Below, piece after piece: positions 43,048 to 52,667 of a stretch of DNA of 64,000 bases. Source of the DNA: an uncultured Gammaproteobacteria bacterium (GTDB taxonomy: Bacteria > Pseudomonadota > Gammaproteobacteria > Pseudomonadales > Pseudohongiellaceae); contig CALEJT010000059.1 in the NCBI GenBank assembly GCA_937898685.1, positions 1 through 64,000 on the forward strand, read 5' to 3'. The notes beneath the pieces are model-generated. The model was not told where the DNA came from. It searched no databases and worked only from the letters and a program-made list of their open reading frames with translations. The stretch's first letter is position 1. Every line of letters begins with the position of its first letter. Position numbers and translations under genes: made by a program.

Positions 43048-44547
43048 TCAGTAGTGCTTGTAGTAATCCTCGAGCGACACGGAACGATTGGGGCCAAGCA
43101 CGAGCCGTGCATGGTGACGGCGGAGCAGGCGTGGATGTGCCACGCCGCAGGAATGGGCGATCACGGATACTTCCTTCACCATGTTGCGTTGATAGTTGGC
43201 GACGCGCGTCGTCTTGTCTTCGGGCACGAGACCTCGCTGCAACTTCGGATTGTGGGTGGTGATGCCGGTGGGGCAGGTGTTGCGGTTGCACTGCAGTGCC
43301 TGGATGCAACCGAGCGCAAACATGAAGCCACGCGCGTTGTTGACGGCATCGGCGCCCACGCAAAGGGCCCAGGCCACGTCGGCAGGATTCACGAGTTTGC
43401 CGGAGGCGATCACGCGGATGCGTTCGCGCAGACCGAACTGGGCCAGGCGGTTGATCAAGAGCGGCAGCGACTCGCGCAGACCAAGGCCTGTGTCGTCGAT
43501 CAAGGTCATCGGTGCGGCGCCGGTGCCACCGTCGCCGCCATCGAGTGTGATGAAGTCCGGCGCCAATTCCTCGCCCATCTCCTGCACCGTGTGCAGCAGA
43601 TCTTCGATCCAGCGTTCGTCCCCCAACACCACCTTGATGCCCACGGGCTTGCCGCTGAGTTCTCGCAACCACTGCAAACGTTCGAGCAGTTCGCGGTTGT
43701 TGCCGATGTCGGTATGACGATTGGGGCTGATCGAATCCTGACCCACGGGAATGCCGCGGATCAGTGCGATTTCCGGCGTCACCTTCACGCCAGGGAGAAT
43801 GCCGCCCTTGCCGGGCTTGGCACCTTGCGCCAACTTCAGTTCGATCATCTTCACCTGCGGCAAGGACGCGATGTGCTGCAGACGTTCCACCGAGTAATTG
43901 CCGTTGGCATCGCGCACTCCGTACTTGGCCGTGCCGATCTGAAACACGATGTGGCAACCGCCCTGCAGGTGATAGTCGCTCAACCCGCCTTCGCCCGTGC
44001 ACATCCAGCAACCGGCCAGCGCCGCGCCACCCGATAGCGCCTGCACTGCGGGGCGCGAAATCGCGCCATAGCTCATGCCGGAGATGTTGAAGATCGAGGT
44101 GGATTGATAGGGCTCGCGGCAGTAGGGGCCGAAAGTCAGCGGTGGAATCGGTTCGGCTTCTTCGTCCAGCACGGGAAAACCGGCGTTGACGAAGAGCACG
44201 TGACCTTCCTGATCGGTGAGGCGCGTGGAGCCGAAGGCCTGCGTGTTGTCGACGTTCTTCGCGGCGCGATAGACCCACGAACGCTGTGCGCGGTTGAACG
44301 GCAATTCTTCGCGATCCTGCGAATAGAAGTATTGGCGAAAGAACTCGCCCAGATGCTCGAACAGATAACGGAAGCGTCCGAGCAGCGGATAGTTGCGGCG
44401 AATCGCGTGTTTGGTCTGCGTGATGTCGACGACGTAGAGGACGATCGCGGTCAGTACGCCGAAGCCGAGCGCGAGAATGAAGGTGTGAGACAACAGCGTC
44501 ATGACGCTGCCATAGAAGCTGTCGCCGAAGTGAATCAGGGTGTTCAT
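43048..44547 (-). CDS. Membrane-anchored FMN-binding glutamate synthase-like protein
   Basis: This 499-residue protein carries one N-terminal helix (LSHTFILALGFGVLTAIVLYVV, about 19-40) followed by the FMN/3Fe-4S core of glutamate synthase (GltB domain 3): FNISGMSYGAISRPA, LKLAQGAKPGKGGILPG, ITLDGGDGGTGAAP and RVIASGKLVNPADVA. The 3Fe-4S cysteines are Cys414, Cys420 and Cys425 (Cx5Cx4C). It lacks the amidotransferase and the GXGXG C-terminal domain. Stand-alone versions have been linked to glutamate synthesis or other oxidoreductions, but this one is probably tied to the membrane. It follows a 2Fe-2S/FNR-type reductase gene 3 nt upstream. Confidence 0.9.
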   Translation of the reverse strand: MNTLIHFGDSFYGSVMTLLSHTFILALGFGVLTAIVLYVVDITQTKHAIRRNYPLLGRFRYLFEHLGEFFRQYFYSQDREELPFNRAQRSWVYRAAKNVDNTQAFGSTRLTDQEGHVLFVNAGFPVLDEEAEPIPPLTFGPYCREPYQSTSIFNISGMSYGAISRPAVQALSGGAALAGCWMCTGEGGLSDYHLQGGCHIVFQIGTAKYGVRDANGNYSVERLQHIASLPQVKMIELKLAQGAKPGKGGILPGVKVTPEIALIRGIPVGQDSISPNRHTDIGNNRELLERLQWLRELSGKPVGIKVVLGDERWIEDLLHTVQEMGEELAPDFITLDGGDGGTGAAPMTLIDDTGLGLRESLPLLINRLAQFGLRERIRVIASGKLVNPADVAWALCVGADAVNNARGFMFALGCIQALQCNRNTCPTGITTHNPKLQRGLVPEDKTTRVANYQRNMVKEVSVIAHSCGVAHPRLLRRHHARLVLGPNRSVSLEDYYKHY

Positions 44548-44550
44548 GTT

Positions 44551-45558
44551 TCAGTCCGTTTGCACCGTGCGTTCGGTGAAGTGGTCTGCGTGAATTTGAG
44601 TAGGTTTAATTCCCGCCAGGAACAGGCGTTTGCACAAGAGCTGTACGAAGTCCGGCGGGCCGGCGACGTAGGCGCGTGTCTGTGCTGCTGCCTTGGCGTC
44701 GAGGTGCTGCGCCACCGCGGTTTCGAGGCCCCCGACGAAGAATTCTCCTGCATGCGCCGTGCCTTCGGCGTCGCGCACGCAGGGATGGTAGAGAAAGTTC
44801 GGATGTTGGCGTGCGAGCTCGCGCAGCTCATCGACGTAGTAGAGCCGTGCGACGGAATGGCCACCGTGGAAGAGTTGAATCTTGCCGCTGTGCCCGCGGC
44901 GCAGTGCGTCGCGCAGGATGCCGTAGAGCGGTGCCAGTCCAGCACCGGCGCCGGCCAGAAGCAGCGGTGTTTCCTCGCTCAGGTGGCGAGGATCGTAGTA
45001 GCAGTCGCCGGCGGGGCCGCGCAGGTGCACCACATCACCGACTCGTGCGTTATCGAACAGCCAACGCGTGAAAAGCCCGTACTGCGTGCCGCCGACGTGA
45101 AATTCCATGACGTGGTCGAGGGCGAAATCGTTGGCCAGGGAATAGCTGCGCACGACGCCGTTGGGATTGGTGATGGTCAGGTACTGGCCCGGGCGGCTGC
45201 CGAACAGCGCCATGGGTTCGAGTGGCTCCAGCAGCACCTTCATCACGTAACCGTTGAGTGGGGCGAGCTCTCTGATGCGGGCAGCGACTGCGAAGGCTTT
45301 GGGATCGACCGCATCGACCGCGACGTCGCTCGATGGATACCACTGACAAGCGAGGGCACAGCCCTGTTCGCGCAGCGAGGCTTTGAGGCCGGCCTGCGCC
45401 GCAGCGGGCGGAGGCGACACCGCCTTCACCAGACAGGCCTGACACATGCCGGCCTTGCAGGAATAGGGAATGGGCTGGCCGTGACGCAGCAGACAATCGA
45501 GAACCGATTCGTGAGGGCGCAGCGTGAAGGAAAGGCTGTTGAAACTGAGCGAGGCCAT
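44551..45558 (-). CDS. 2Fe-2S ferredoxin/FNR-type flavoprotein reductase
   Basis: This 335-residue protein has an N-terminal plant-type 2Fe-2S domain with Cys34, Cys39, Cys42 and Cys71. FAD- and NAD(P)H-binding domains follow: RSYSLAND (RxYS) and an LLLAGAGAGLAPLYGILRDAL pyridine-nucleotide loop, ending near GPPDFVQ. The ATG is assumed; a TTG 27 nt upstream has a better GGGAG. As in oxygenase reductases (BenC/XylA type), it would move electrons from NAD(P)H through FAD to its iron-sulfur cluster. It is translated 3 nt ahead of the GltB-like gene, and the two most likely work as a pair. Confidence 0.88.
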   Translation of the reverse strand: MASLSFNSLSFTLRPHESVLDCLLRHGQPIPYSCKAGMCQACLVKAVSPPPAAAQAGLKASLREQGCALACQWYPSSDVAVDAVDPKAFAVAARIRELAPLNGYVMKVLLEPLEPMALFGSRPGQYLTITNPNGVVRSYSLANDFALDHVMEFHVGGTQYGLFTRWLFDNARVGDVVHLRGPAGDCYYDPRHLSEETPLLLAGAGAGLAPLYGILRDALRRGHSGKIQLFHGGHSVARLYYVDELRELARQHPNFLYHPCVRDAEGTAHAGEFFVGGLETAVAQHLDAKAAAQTRAYVAGPPDFVQLLCKRLFLAGIKPTQIHADHFTERTVQTD

Positions 45559-45666
45559 GTGGCGCTGGAGTATAGAACCTATCAAGAAGTGCTCCCAGCC
45601 CCGCTGCCGAGCGATATAAACCCGAAATGACCGGATAGTTCAAACCGACCTGGCGATCTCAATGGG

Positions 45667-45672
45667 TATAAT
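45667..45672 (+). promoter_or_regulatory. Putative -10 box upstream of maf
   Basis: A perfect TATAAT 36 nt upstream of the maf GTG; no good -35 box at 17 nt. Confidence 0.45.
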
Positions 45673-45708
45673 GCCCCGCTTGATCAGCTCTCTGTCGACA
45701 TCATCATC

Positions 45709-46323
45709 GTGACCAAGCCGCTGCTGTATCTGGCCTCCGCCTCTCCACGCCGCCGTGAATTGCTCGCGCAGGTGGGTATCACGCATCTCTGTCTGCCCCA
45801 GTTCATCGACGAAAGTGCCCAGCCCGGCGAACCGGCCGATGTCTATGTCGAGCGCCTGGCGCGCGAAAAGGCGCTGCGTGCGCTCGAGGATCCGGACTAT
45901 TTCTTCGATGAACTTCCGATCCTGGCGGCCGATACCACGGTGGTGCTCGACGGCGAGATCCTCGGCAAACCGGCCGACGCGGTGCAGGGGCGCGTGATGC
46001 TGCGCCGCCTTTCCGATGTGACCCACGAGGTGCTGACCGGCATCGCCGTGGTCGCCAACGACGGTCGGCTCCAGAGCCGGGTGGTGCGCACCAAGGTCAC
46101 TTTCCGCGCCTTGGATGAACATGAGGTGCTGGGGTACTGGGCTTCGGGCGAACCGTACGACAAGGCCGGTGCCTATGCCATCCAGGGGCGCGGCGCCATC
46201 TTCGTGCGCCATATAGAAGGTAGCTACAGCAACGTCGTGGGGCTGCCGCTGTTCGAAACCATGGAGCTCCTGGCACCCCACGGCATCACGAGTTCCATTC
46301 TCCTCAGTGGGGACAAGGCATGA
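45709..46323 (+). CDS. maf: Maf/YhdE-family nucleoside triphosphate pyrophosphatase
   Basis: This 204-residue protein has the Maf signature SASPRRRELLAQVG at the N terminus, ADTTVVLDGEILGKP in the middle and YAIQGRGAIFVRHIEGSYSNVVGLPL at the C terminus. It hydrolyses non-canonical or methylated NTPs such as dTTP/m5UTP and prevents their incorporation. The initiator is GTG. It overlaps rng by 4 nt, the conserved maf-rng-yhdP operon. Confidence 0.94.
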   Translation: MTKPLLYLASASPRRRELLAQVGITHLCLPQFIDESAQPGEPADVYVERLAREKALRALEDPDYFFDELPILAADTTVVLDGEILGKPADAVQGRVMLRRLSDVTHEVLTGIAVVANDGRLQSRVVRTKVTFRALDEHEVLGYWASGEPYDKAGAYAIQGRGAIFVRHIEGSYSNVVGLPLFETMELLAPHGITSSILLSGDKA

Positions 46324-47798
46324 GCGTCGAAATTCTCATCAACCACAGTCCCAGCGAAACCCGCGTTGCGCTGACCGAGCAGGGCCTGCTGCAGGAGATC
46401 TACATCGAGCGCAACAACAAGCGCGGTCCGGTGGGCAACATCTACATGGGCAAGGTGGTGCGGGTGATGCCCGGCATGCAGGCCGCCTTCGTCGACATCG
46501 GACTCGACAAGGCCGGTTTCATCCACGCCGCCGATATCGCGCTCTTGGATGAAGAAGGCTTCGAACTGCCGCAGAGTCAGCCATTGCCGATCACGCAATT
46601 GCTGCACGAAGGGCAGTACCTGGTGGTGCAGGTGGCGAAGGAGCCGATCAGCAGCAAGGGAGCACGATTGACCACGCATCTTTCCATCGCCTCGCGTTAT
46701 CTCGTCTACATGCCGCGCACCCGTCATCTCGGCATTTCCCAGCGCATCGAAAACGAGGAAGAGCGGGCGCGTCTGTTGGTCGCGCTGGAACACAGCGTGG
46801 AGCAGGAAGGACTGCGCAATCAGGGGGGCTTCATCCTGCGCACCGTGGCCGAAGGAGTGAGCGAAAACGAGCTCGCCGCCGACATCAAGTTCCTGCGTCG
46901 CGTGTGGGCCGCGGTGCATCGTCGCATCCAGGCGCAGAAGAGCGTACGCATCATCTATCAGGACCTGGTGCTCTACATGCGCGCCATGCGCGACCTGCTC
47001 AGGCCGCAGGTGGAAAGAATTCGTATCGACGACCGCACCATATATGAAGAAGTACTGGAGTTCGCACGCGACTTCATTCCCGAGATCGAGCCGCGCCTCG
47101 AGCTCTATCAGAACGAGCGTCCCTTGTTCGATCTCTACGGCATCGACGACGAAATCCAGAAGGCGCTGTCGCGAACCGTGCGGCTGAAGTCGGGCGGCAA
47201 CCTGGTGATCGACCAGAACGAAGCCATGACCACTATCGACGTCAACACCGGCGCCTTCCTCGGCAGCCGCAACCAGGAAGAGACCATCTTCAAGACCAAC
47301 CTGGAGGCGGCCAAGGCCATCGCGCGTCAGCTCAAGGTGCGCAACATCGGCGGCATCATCATCATCGACTTCATCGACATGCAGAACGAAGAGCACCAGC
47401 GTCAGGTGCTGCGTACCTTCACCAAGGCCCTGGAGCGCGATCCCGCCCGCACCCGCATCACGGCGCTGTCCGAGCTGGGCCTGGTGGAAATGACCCGCAA
47501 GCGTACGCGCGAAAGTCTGCAACAGATTCTGTGCATGGAATGTCCCACTTGTGCGGGACGTTCCAGCATCAAGACGCCGGAAACCGTGTGTTATGAGATA
47601 TTCCGCGAGATCATGCGCGTGGCGCGAGCCTTCGAAAGCAATCGCCTGTTGGTGATGGGCTCGCAGGAAGTGGTGGATCGCATGCTGGAAGAGGAATCGG
47701 ACACCTTGGTCAATCTCGAACAGCTCACAGGCAAGAGCATCAGCTTCCAGGTGGAGGCCATGTACACCACCGAGCAGTTCGACGTGGTGATGTACTGA
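46320..47798 (+). CDS. rng: Ribonuclease G
   Basis: This 492-residue RNase E/G-family endoribonuclease matures the 5' end of 16S rRNA and degrades some mRNAs. It has an N-terminal S1 domain (NIYMGKVVRVMPGMQAAFVDIGL), a 5'-sensor and the catalytic DNase-I-like domain with the Asp pair in TIDVNTG and IIDFIDM. The zinc-link cysteines are in MECPTCAGR. Length matches RNase G, without the RNase E C-terminal scaffold. Confidence 0.96.
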   Translation: MSVEILINHSPSETRVALTEQGLLQEIYIERNNKRGPVGNIYMGKVVRVMPGMQAAFVDIGLDKAGFIHAADIALLDEEGFELPQSQPLPITQLLHEGQYLVVQVAKEPISSKGARLTTHLSIASRYLVYMPRTRHLGISQRIENEEERARLLVALEHSVEQEGLRNQGGFILRTVAEGVSENELAADIKFLRRVWAAVHRRIQAQKSVRIIYQDLVLYMRAMRDLLRPQVERIRIDDRTIYEEVLEFARDFIPEIEPRLELYQNERPLFDLYGIDDEIQKALSRTVRLKSGGNLVIDQNEAMTTIDVNTGAFLGSRNQEETIFKTNLEAAKAIARQLKVRNIGGIIIIDFIDMQNEEHQRQVLRTFTKALERDPARTRITALSELGLVEMTRKRTRESLQQILCMECPTCAGRSSIKTPETVCYEIFREIMRVARAFESNRLLVMGSQEVVDRMLEEESDTLVNLEQLTGKSISFQVEAMYTTEQFDVVMY

Positions 47799-47802
47799 TC
47801 CC

Positions 47803-50800
47803 ATGAGCGCTCCCGACGCCAACCAGAATCAAGTACCCCAGCGCCGCTGGCGGCGCGCTGGTGCCTGGTTGGGTTGGGGGGCTTTCGCCGGCCTGGTGCT
47901 CACCGCTTCCTACCTCACTGCCGGCCGTCTGCTGTTACCACGTGTGGCGGGAGAGACCGAGCGCATTCAGGAACAGCTCTCGCAACTCCTGCGGGTGCCG
48001 GTGCGCATCGAAGGCCTCGAAGGGCGCTGGCAGCATTTCACTCCGTGGCTCGAAGTCGGAGCCCTGCTGTTGCAGGCGCCCGATGGTTCCGAGCATCGCA
48101 TCGAAAATCTCAGTGTCGCACTCGACGTATGGCCCAGTTTGCGGCAACAGCGTCTGGTGATTTCTTCGCTCGCGATCGGCGCGGTCGAGTTGGTGGTGGA
48201 GCAACAGGCCGATGGGCGTTGGGCCTTGGCTGGACTGCCTCCGGGGCAGGGCCGCTATACGGAGCAGATCAAGGAATTCCTGCTGCAGACGCCGCACATG
48301 AGTCTGTCGGAATCACGCCTGATCGTACGTCCCTTCGAAGGTCCCGAGCTGACTCTGCATTCCATCCACGCCGAAATTCAGAACAACGGCCGTCAGCATC
48401 GTGGACAGTTGCAATTCCGTCTCGATGAACAGCCTCAGCCGAGCCGCCTGTCGTTGGAGCTGAGCGAACGTGATGACACGCGTTTTTCCGGTCGCGGCTG
48501 GGCCACCTTGCCGCAGCTCGACCTGCAGATGCTGTTGCAATATTGGTTGTCCGACTGGCAGATCGATGCGGCCTTCGTGGACGCCGAGGTGTGGTTCGAT
48601 TTCGACGAAACCGGCGCCGGCAGCTTCATGGGACGTGTGCGCGATGCGCAGCTGATGGCGCAGGAGCCGCAGCGTGAGCTGAACATTCCGCTTGCAGACG
48701 GTGCGGTGGATCTGCAGGGCGAACGTTTCTCCGGTGGTGAGTGGACGCTCGATCTGTCGCGGCTGCGCTTCGCCTGGAATCAGCAATCCTGGGACGTACC
48801 GCGTCTGCAACTGAGCCGTCCCGATTCCGAAGCCCCCACCTTGTTGCTGCAGGCCGAACGTCTGGACCTGGCCATGCTGGCGAACATCGCCCTCGATGCC
48901 GCGCCTTTACCGGCTTCGGGTGAAAACGCGCTGCGCACCTTGCAACCGCAGGGCGCGCTGCGTCACGTGCATCTCGAAACGCGCAGCGATGGTTCCTATC
49001 CCGGCTTCTTCCAACTGCGCGCCAACGTCGAAGACGGTGCCGTGCAGGCCTGGAACATGGTGCCCGGCGGCAGCAATCTTTCCGCCTATGTCGAAGCCAG
49101 TGCCTTGAACGGCGTGGCCGAAGTCGACAGCCGTGAACTCTCTCTGCATCTGCCGCGCGTGTTCGACCAGGCCTGGCACTACGACGCCGTGAATGGCCGT
49201 GTCAGTTGGCAGGTGGCCGACGGTGAAGTGCGCGTGCAGAGCGACCTGATCGACGTGCAAAGTCCAGATCTCACCGGACGTGTCGGCTTTGCCGTGCGTG
49301 ATCGTCTACTCGAAGAAGGTGTGCACGAAAACACCTTCAAACTGCTGGTGGGCGTCGATCGCATGGCCGTGGCACCCGGTCGCGACTATCTGCCGAAACT
49401 GCCGCGCCTGCAGAACGCGATGAACTGGCTGCGCGGCGCTTTGCGCGGCGGCGAGATCAGCGACAGCGGTTTCGTGCTGCGCATGCAGCGCAAGGCCGGG
49501 CAGGAAGTCTCGACCGCAGTGCAGTCCTGGTACCAGGTGCGCGACGGTCAGCTGCGCTATCTCGATGACTGGCCGCTCCTCGAGAACGCGGTGGCCACCG
49601 TTACCGTGCGTGACGATGAAGTCGACGTGCGCGGCCGTGCCGGCAGCATCGATGGAGTTGCGCTGGGCCCGGTCACCGCACGCGTGCGTTCCGAGGAAGA
49701 TGGCGGTTCCTGGCTCACGATTCTCGGCGGTGCCGACATGGATACGGCAACGGGTCATCGCTTCCTGATGTCGACACCCATCCATGACTTGATCGGCTCG
49801 ACCTTCGATGACTGGCAAGCCTCTGGGCAGCTCAGCACCGCTCTTTCTCTCGGCATTCCGCTTGGCGACAATCCGCGCGAGCGCGTGATCGACGTGGCCG
49901 TGCTCAGCCGCGACAGCACACTGTTCATTCCCGACTATTCGCTCGAGTTCAGCGAGGTCAAAGGACTCGTGCGTTACCGCGAGGCGGTTGGACTCACCAC
50001 GGACAAGCTCACGGCGTCGCTCTTCGGCGAAACCGTGAACGCCAATATAAACAGCACGAAGACCGACACCGAATCGCGCCTCACGCGTGTGACCGGCCTC
50101 GGCCACGTGAGCGTCGATGCGCTGCGCAATTGGGAACGCATGCCGGGCTTCGTCGGTCGTTTGCTGGGCCATGCCGAAGGTGAGCTCGACTACGAGCTCA
50201 CGCTCGACGTGCCCGGCGAAAGTGGTGCCGCCCGTCTGCGCCTGAGCTCCAACCTCATCGGCATGACCAGCAACTTGCCGGCTCCTTTCGCCAAGGACGC
50301 CGAAGAGCAGCGCTACCTCGACATCGACTACAACTTCGGTAGCGTCGCCGATGCCGGCCGCGGCGTGCGCGGTGACCTGCTCACGCTGCGCTTCGACGAT
50401 TTCGTCAGTGGCGAGCTGGTGCTCGATGACCGCGGCATCAATCGCGGCCAGATCTACGCCGGTGTGCGCAACCGTGACTTCGTCGTGCGTCAGGTGGATC
50501 GTTCCACCTCGGCGTTGTTGGTCAGCGGTGAATTGCCACTGCTCGACGTCGATGCCTGGAACAAGGTGGCGACCACGTTGCGCAGCGATGAGCCGGGCGG
50601 ACGCACGCTCAAGGAAAGTGTGCGCCTGGTCGACCTGAACGTGGCTGATCTCATCGTGTTCGGCACGCACTTCGCGAACATCAACGTGCAGGTGCAACCC
50701 GATTTCGCGGGTTGGCGCATCCAGGGTAGCAACGAGATGATTGGGGGGCGCTTCCTGCTCGCCGACTCCGGTCCGTGGAACATCGATCTCGACTATCTGC

Positions 50801-51876
50801 GGTTTCCGCCGCGTCCCGAACGCACTCCGGAAGAAGCGAAGGCCGAAGAGGAAATGGATATCCTGGAGGCAGTCGATCCCACGGCATTGCCGGCCTTCGA
50901 TTTCGCCACCGCGGAGTTCAGCATCGGCGAAAGCAACCTGGGCGGCGTGTCCTTCCAGTTCCGTCCGCATCGCGCGGGAGCCTACATCCGCAACTTCCAC
51001 CTGCAATCACCGCAGAACGAAGTGTTGGGCTTTGCCGAGGGCACGGGTGCCGACATCGATTGGAACTACAGCAACGGTCGCCATCAGAGCCATTTCCGAG
51101 GGCTCGTCACCGCCACCGACCTCGGCCAGGTGTTGCCCGCCTGGGGACATGCGGCCTTTCTGCAAAGTCGCAACGCACGCTTCGAAGCGGACTTGACCTG
51201 GGCCGCTTCGCCACTAGGATTCCGCCTCAAACGCTCGACCGGTGATGTGAACATGAGCATCAACGACGGGCGTTTCGCGGAAATCAGTTCCGGATCCTCG
51301 CGCCTGCTCGGCGCCTTCAACTTCGATGCCGTCGTGCGACGCCTGCAGTTGGATTTCTCCGATCTTTTCCAACGTGGCTTCACCTACGACAGCATCACCG
51401 GACAACTGGTATTCCGTGATGGTGTGATCACCACCAACAACACGCTCGTCATCGACGGGCCTTCCAGCCGCATCCGCATCGACGGTGAGATCAACCTTCC
51501 GGATGAAACCATCGCGGCGGACATGCTGGTACGAATTCCGCTCAGCCAGAACATCACGATGCTCGCGGGCCTCTTGGGCGCGTGGCCCATCGCCGTGAGC
51601 ACCTACGTGGCGAGCAAGATCTTTGCGGAGCAGGTCGGCGAGTTCACCACGCTGGCCTATCGTCTCGAGGGTCCCTGGAACAACGTCCAGGCCGGCTTCG
51701 ATGCTCCGACTCCGGCAGAAGAGAGCTCCGCCTTCGAGCTGCCGGTGGATGACGACGCACCCGCTGCCGCGACAGACGAACTGCGCGGCGGCACTGAATC
51801 TTCAACACCAACATCGGATCCCGCCGCCGCGGCGGATTCCGTCTCAGAAAACGGTACGGAACTTCCCGCACAATGA
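47803..51876 (+). CDS. yhdP: YhdP-family AsmA-like envelope phospholipid transport protein
   Basis: This 1357-residue protein has one N-terminal anchor (about 23-45) and a very long periplasmic repeating beta-groove ending in a DUF3971/AsmA-type C-terminal domain (LVIDGPSSRIRIDGEINLPDETIAADMLVRIPLSQN). YhdP with TamB and YdbH ferries phospholipid to the outer membrane. The C-terminal 60 residues are Ala/Ser/Pro-rich and probably disordered. The gene starts 4 nt after rng. Length is close to the usual 1,266-1,350. Confidence 0.92.
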   Translation: MSAPDANQNQVPQRRWRRAGAWLGWGAFAGLVLTASYLTAGRLLLPRVAGETERIQEQLSQLLRVPVRIEGLEGRWQHFTPWLEVGALLLQAPDGSEHRIENLSVALDVWPSLRQQRLVISSLAIGAVELVVEQQADGRWALAGLPPGQGRYTEQIKEFLLQTPHMSLSESRLIVRPFEGPELTLHSIHAEIQNNGRQHRGQLQFRLDEQPQPSRLSLELSERDDTRFSGRGWATLPQLDLQMLLQYWLSDWQIDAAFVDAEVWFDFDETGAGSFMGRVRDAQLMAQEPQRELNIPLADGAVDLQGERFSGGEWTLDLSRLRFAWNQQSWDVPRLQLSRPDSEAPTLLLQAERLDLAMLANIALDAAPLPASGENALRTLQPQGALRHVHLETRSDGSYPGFFQLRANVEDGAVQAWNMVPGGSNLSAYVEASALNGVAEVDSRELSLHLPRVFDQAWHYDAVNGRVSWQVADGEVRVQSDLIDVQSPDLTGRVGFAVRDRLLEEGVHENTFKLLVGVDRMAVAPGRDYLPKLPRLQNAMNWLRGALRGGEISDSGFVLRMQRKAGQEVSTAVQSWYQVRDGQLRYLDDWPLLENAVATVTVRDDEVDVRGRAGSIDGVALGPVTARVRSEEDGGSWLTILGGADMDTATGHRFLMSTPIHDLIGSTFDDWQASGQLSTALSLGIPLGDNPRERVIDVAVLSRDSTLFIPDYSLEFSEVKGLVRYREAVGLTTDKLTASLFGETVNANINSTKTDTESRLTRVTGLGHVSVDALRNWERMPGFVGRLLGHAEGELDYELTLDVPGESGAARLRLSSNLIGMTSNLPAPFAKDAEEQRYLDIDYNFGSVADAGRGVRGDLLTLRFDDFVSGELVLDDRGINRGQIYAGVRNRDFVVRQVDRSTSALLVSGELPLLDVDAWNKVATTLRSDEPGGRTLKESVRLVDLNVADLIVFGTHFANINVQVQPDFAGWRIQGSNEMIGGRFLLADSGPWNIDLDYLRFPPRPERTPEEAKAEEEMDILEAVDPTALPAFDFATAEFSIGESNLGGVSFQFRPHRAGAYIRNFHLQSPQNEVLGFAEGTGADIDWNYSNGRHQSHFRGLVTATDLGQVLPAWGHAAFLQSRNARFEADLTWAASPLGFRLKRSTGDVNMSINDGRFAEISSGSSRLLGAFNFDAVVRRLQLDFSDLFQRGFTYDSITGQLVFRDGVITTNNTLVIDGPSSRIRIDGEINLPDETIAADMLVRIPLSQNITMLAGLLGAWPIAVSTYVASKIFAEQVGEFTTLAYRLEGPWNNVQAGFDAPTPAEESSAFELPVDDDAPAAATDELRGGTESSTPTSDPAAAADSVSENGTELPAQ

Positions 51877-52580
51877 ACAAAAGTCTTTTGACCAACGGCA
51901 CGGCTGCTTTGGTCGTGCTGGCCGGACTGCTCTTGCCCGGCACTGTGGGCCACTACGTGCTCAATGCTGGCCTCTATGCGCTTTCAGGTGCATTCACCAA
52001 CTGGCTCGCGCTCTACATGCTGTTCGAGAAAGTGCCTTTCTTTTACGGCTCGGGCGTCATTCCCGCGCGTTTCGATGAGCTGCGGCGCGGTATTCGTGAG
52101 CTCGTGATGGAACAGTTCTTCAATGAGAACAATCTCAGGCGCTTCTTTTCTTCTCAGGGACAAAGCGCTCCGAGCGCTGCAGTGACGGAAGCCCTGCTGG
52201 AGCAGGTCGATTTCGACAAGGCCTTCGATGGTCTCGTGGAAGTGGTAAGGCAATCTTCACTCGGCGGCATGCTGATGATGTTCGGCGGCGACAAGGCGCT
52301 GCAGCCGATGCGTGAGCCTTTCATCGAGAAAATGCAACAATTTCTGCGTAATGCGGCCGAAGATCCCGCACTTTGGGACAAACTCAACCAGAACAGCGTC
52401 AGCGGCATCGTCGAGAGCGTGGAGCGAGTAGTGGATGCGCGCCTCAATGAACTGACGCCTCAGATGGTGAAAGAAATCATCGAAAACATGATCCGGAAAC
52501 ATCTCGGTTGGCTCGTCGTGTGGGGCGGCGTACTGGGAGGTTTGATCGGTTTGGGTGCCGCATTGCTCACACGGATGTGA
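51873..52580 (+). CDS. DUF445-family membrane protein
   Basis: This 235-residue protein has an N-terminal helix (TAALVVLAGLLLPGTVGHYVLNAGL), a GAFTNWLALYMLFEKVPF motif resembling DUF445/YheB-type proteins, a soluble segment with FDELRRGIRELVMEQFFNENNLRRFF, and a C-terminal helix (WLVVWGGVLGGLIGLGAALL). It overlaps yhdP by 4 nt. In E. coli tldD follows yhdP; here this gene takes that place. Function unknown. Confidence 0.75.
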   Translation: MNKSLLTNGTAALVVLAGLLLPGTVGHYVLNAGLYALSGAFTNWLALYMLFEKVPFFYGSGVIPARFDELRRGIRELVMEQFFNENNLRRFFSSQGQSAPSAAVTEALLEQVDFDKAFDGLVEVVRQSSLGGMLMMFGGDKALQPMREPFIEKMQQFLRNAAEDPALWDKLNQNSVSGIVESVERVVDARLNELTPQMVKEIIENMIRKHLGWLVVWGGVLGGLIGLGAALLTRM

Positions 52581-52606
52581 AAGAGATGTGAAAAGAATGT
52601 GAAATG
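52574..52606 (+). repeat. Three tandem 11-bp repeats, ATGTGAAA core
   Basis: The units GATGTGAAAGA, GATGTGAAAAG and AATGTGAAATG lie head to tail, so their ATGTGAAA cores are spaced exactly 11 nt, about one helical turn. The first overlaps the DUF445 stop codon. They begin the 246-nt, comparatively AT-rich region ahead of the TetR gene. Confidence 0.75.
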
Positions 52607-52655
52607 CCTTGCTCGCGCTCAAACTTCGATTGGCAATTGGTTTTGGATTGTATGG

Positions 52656-52667
52656 TTGACATGTCAA
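52656..52667. promoter_or_regulatory. 12-bp palindrome containing a -35-like box, upstream of the TetR gene
   Basis: TTGACATGTCAA is a perfect palindrome and includes TTGACA. It is a candidate operator for the TetR protein encoded 160 nt downstream. The matching -10 box was not clear. Confidence 0.55.

Noticed and set aside
42632..44278. A 548-codon minus-strand frame overlapping the GltB-like gene
   Set aside because: Arg-rich, no domain, in another frame of a clearly coding gene, and it also runs into the HisA region.
44104..45630. A 508-codon frame antisense to the GltB-like and reductase genes
   Set aside because: No protein-family motif; both strands cannot be explained, and the reverse genes are well supported.
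46224..47822. A 532-codon frame antisense to rng
   Set aside because: His/Asp-rich shadow with no motifs.
49306..51006. A 566-codon frame antisense to yhdP
   Set aside because: Compositional shadow, no start support.
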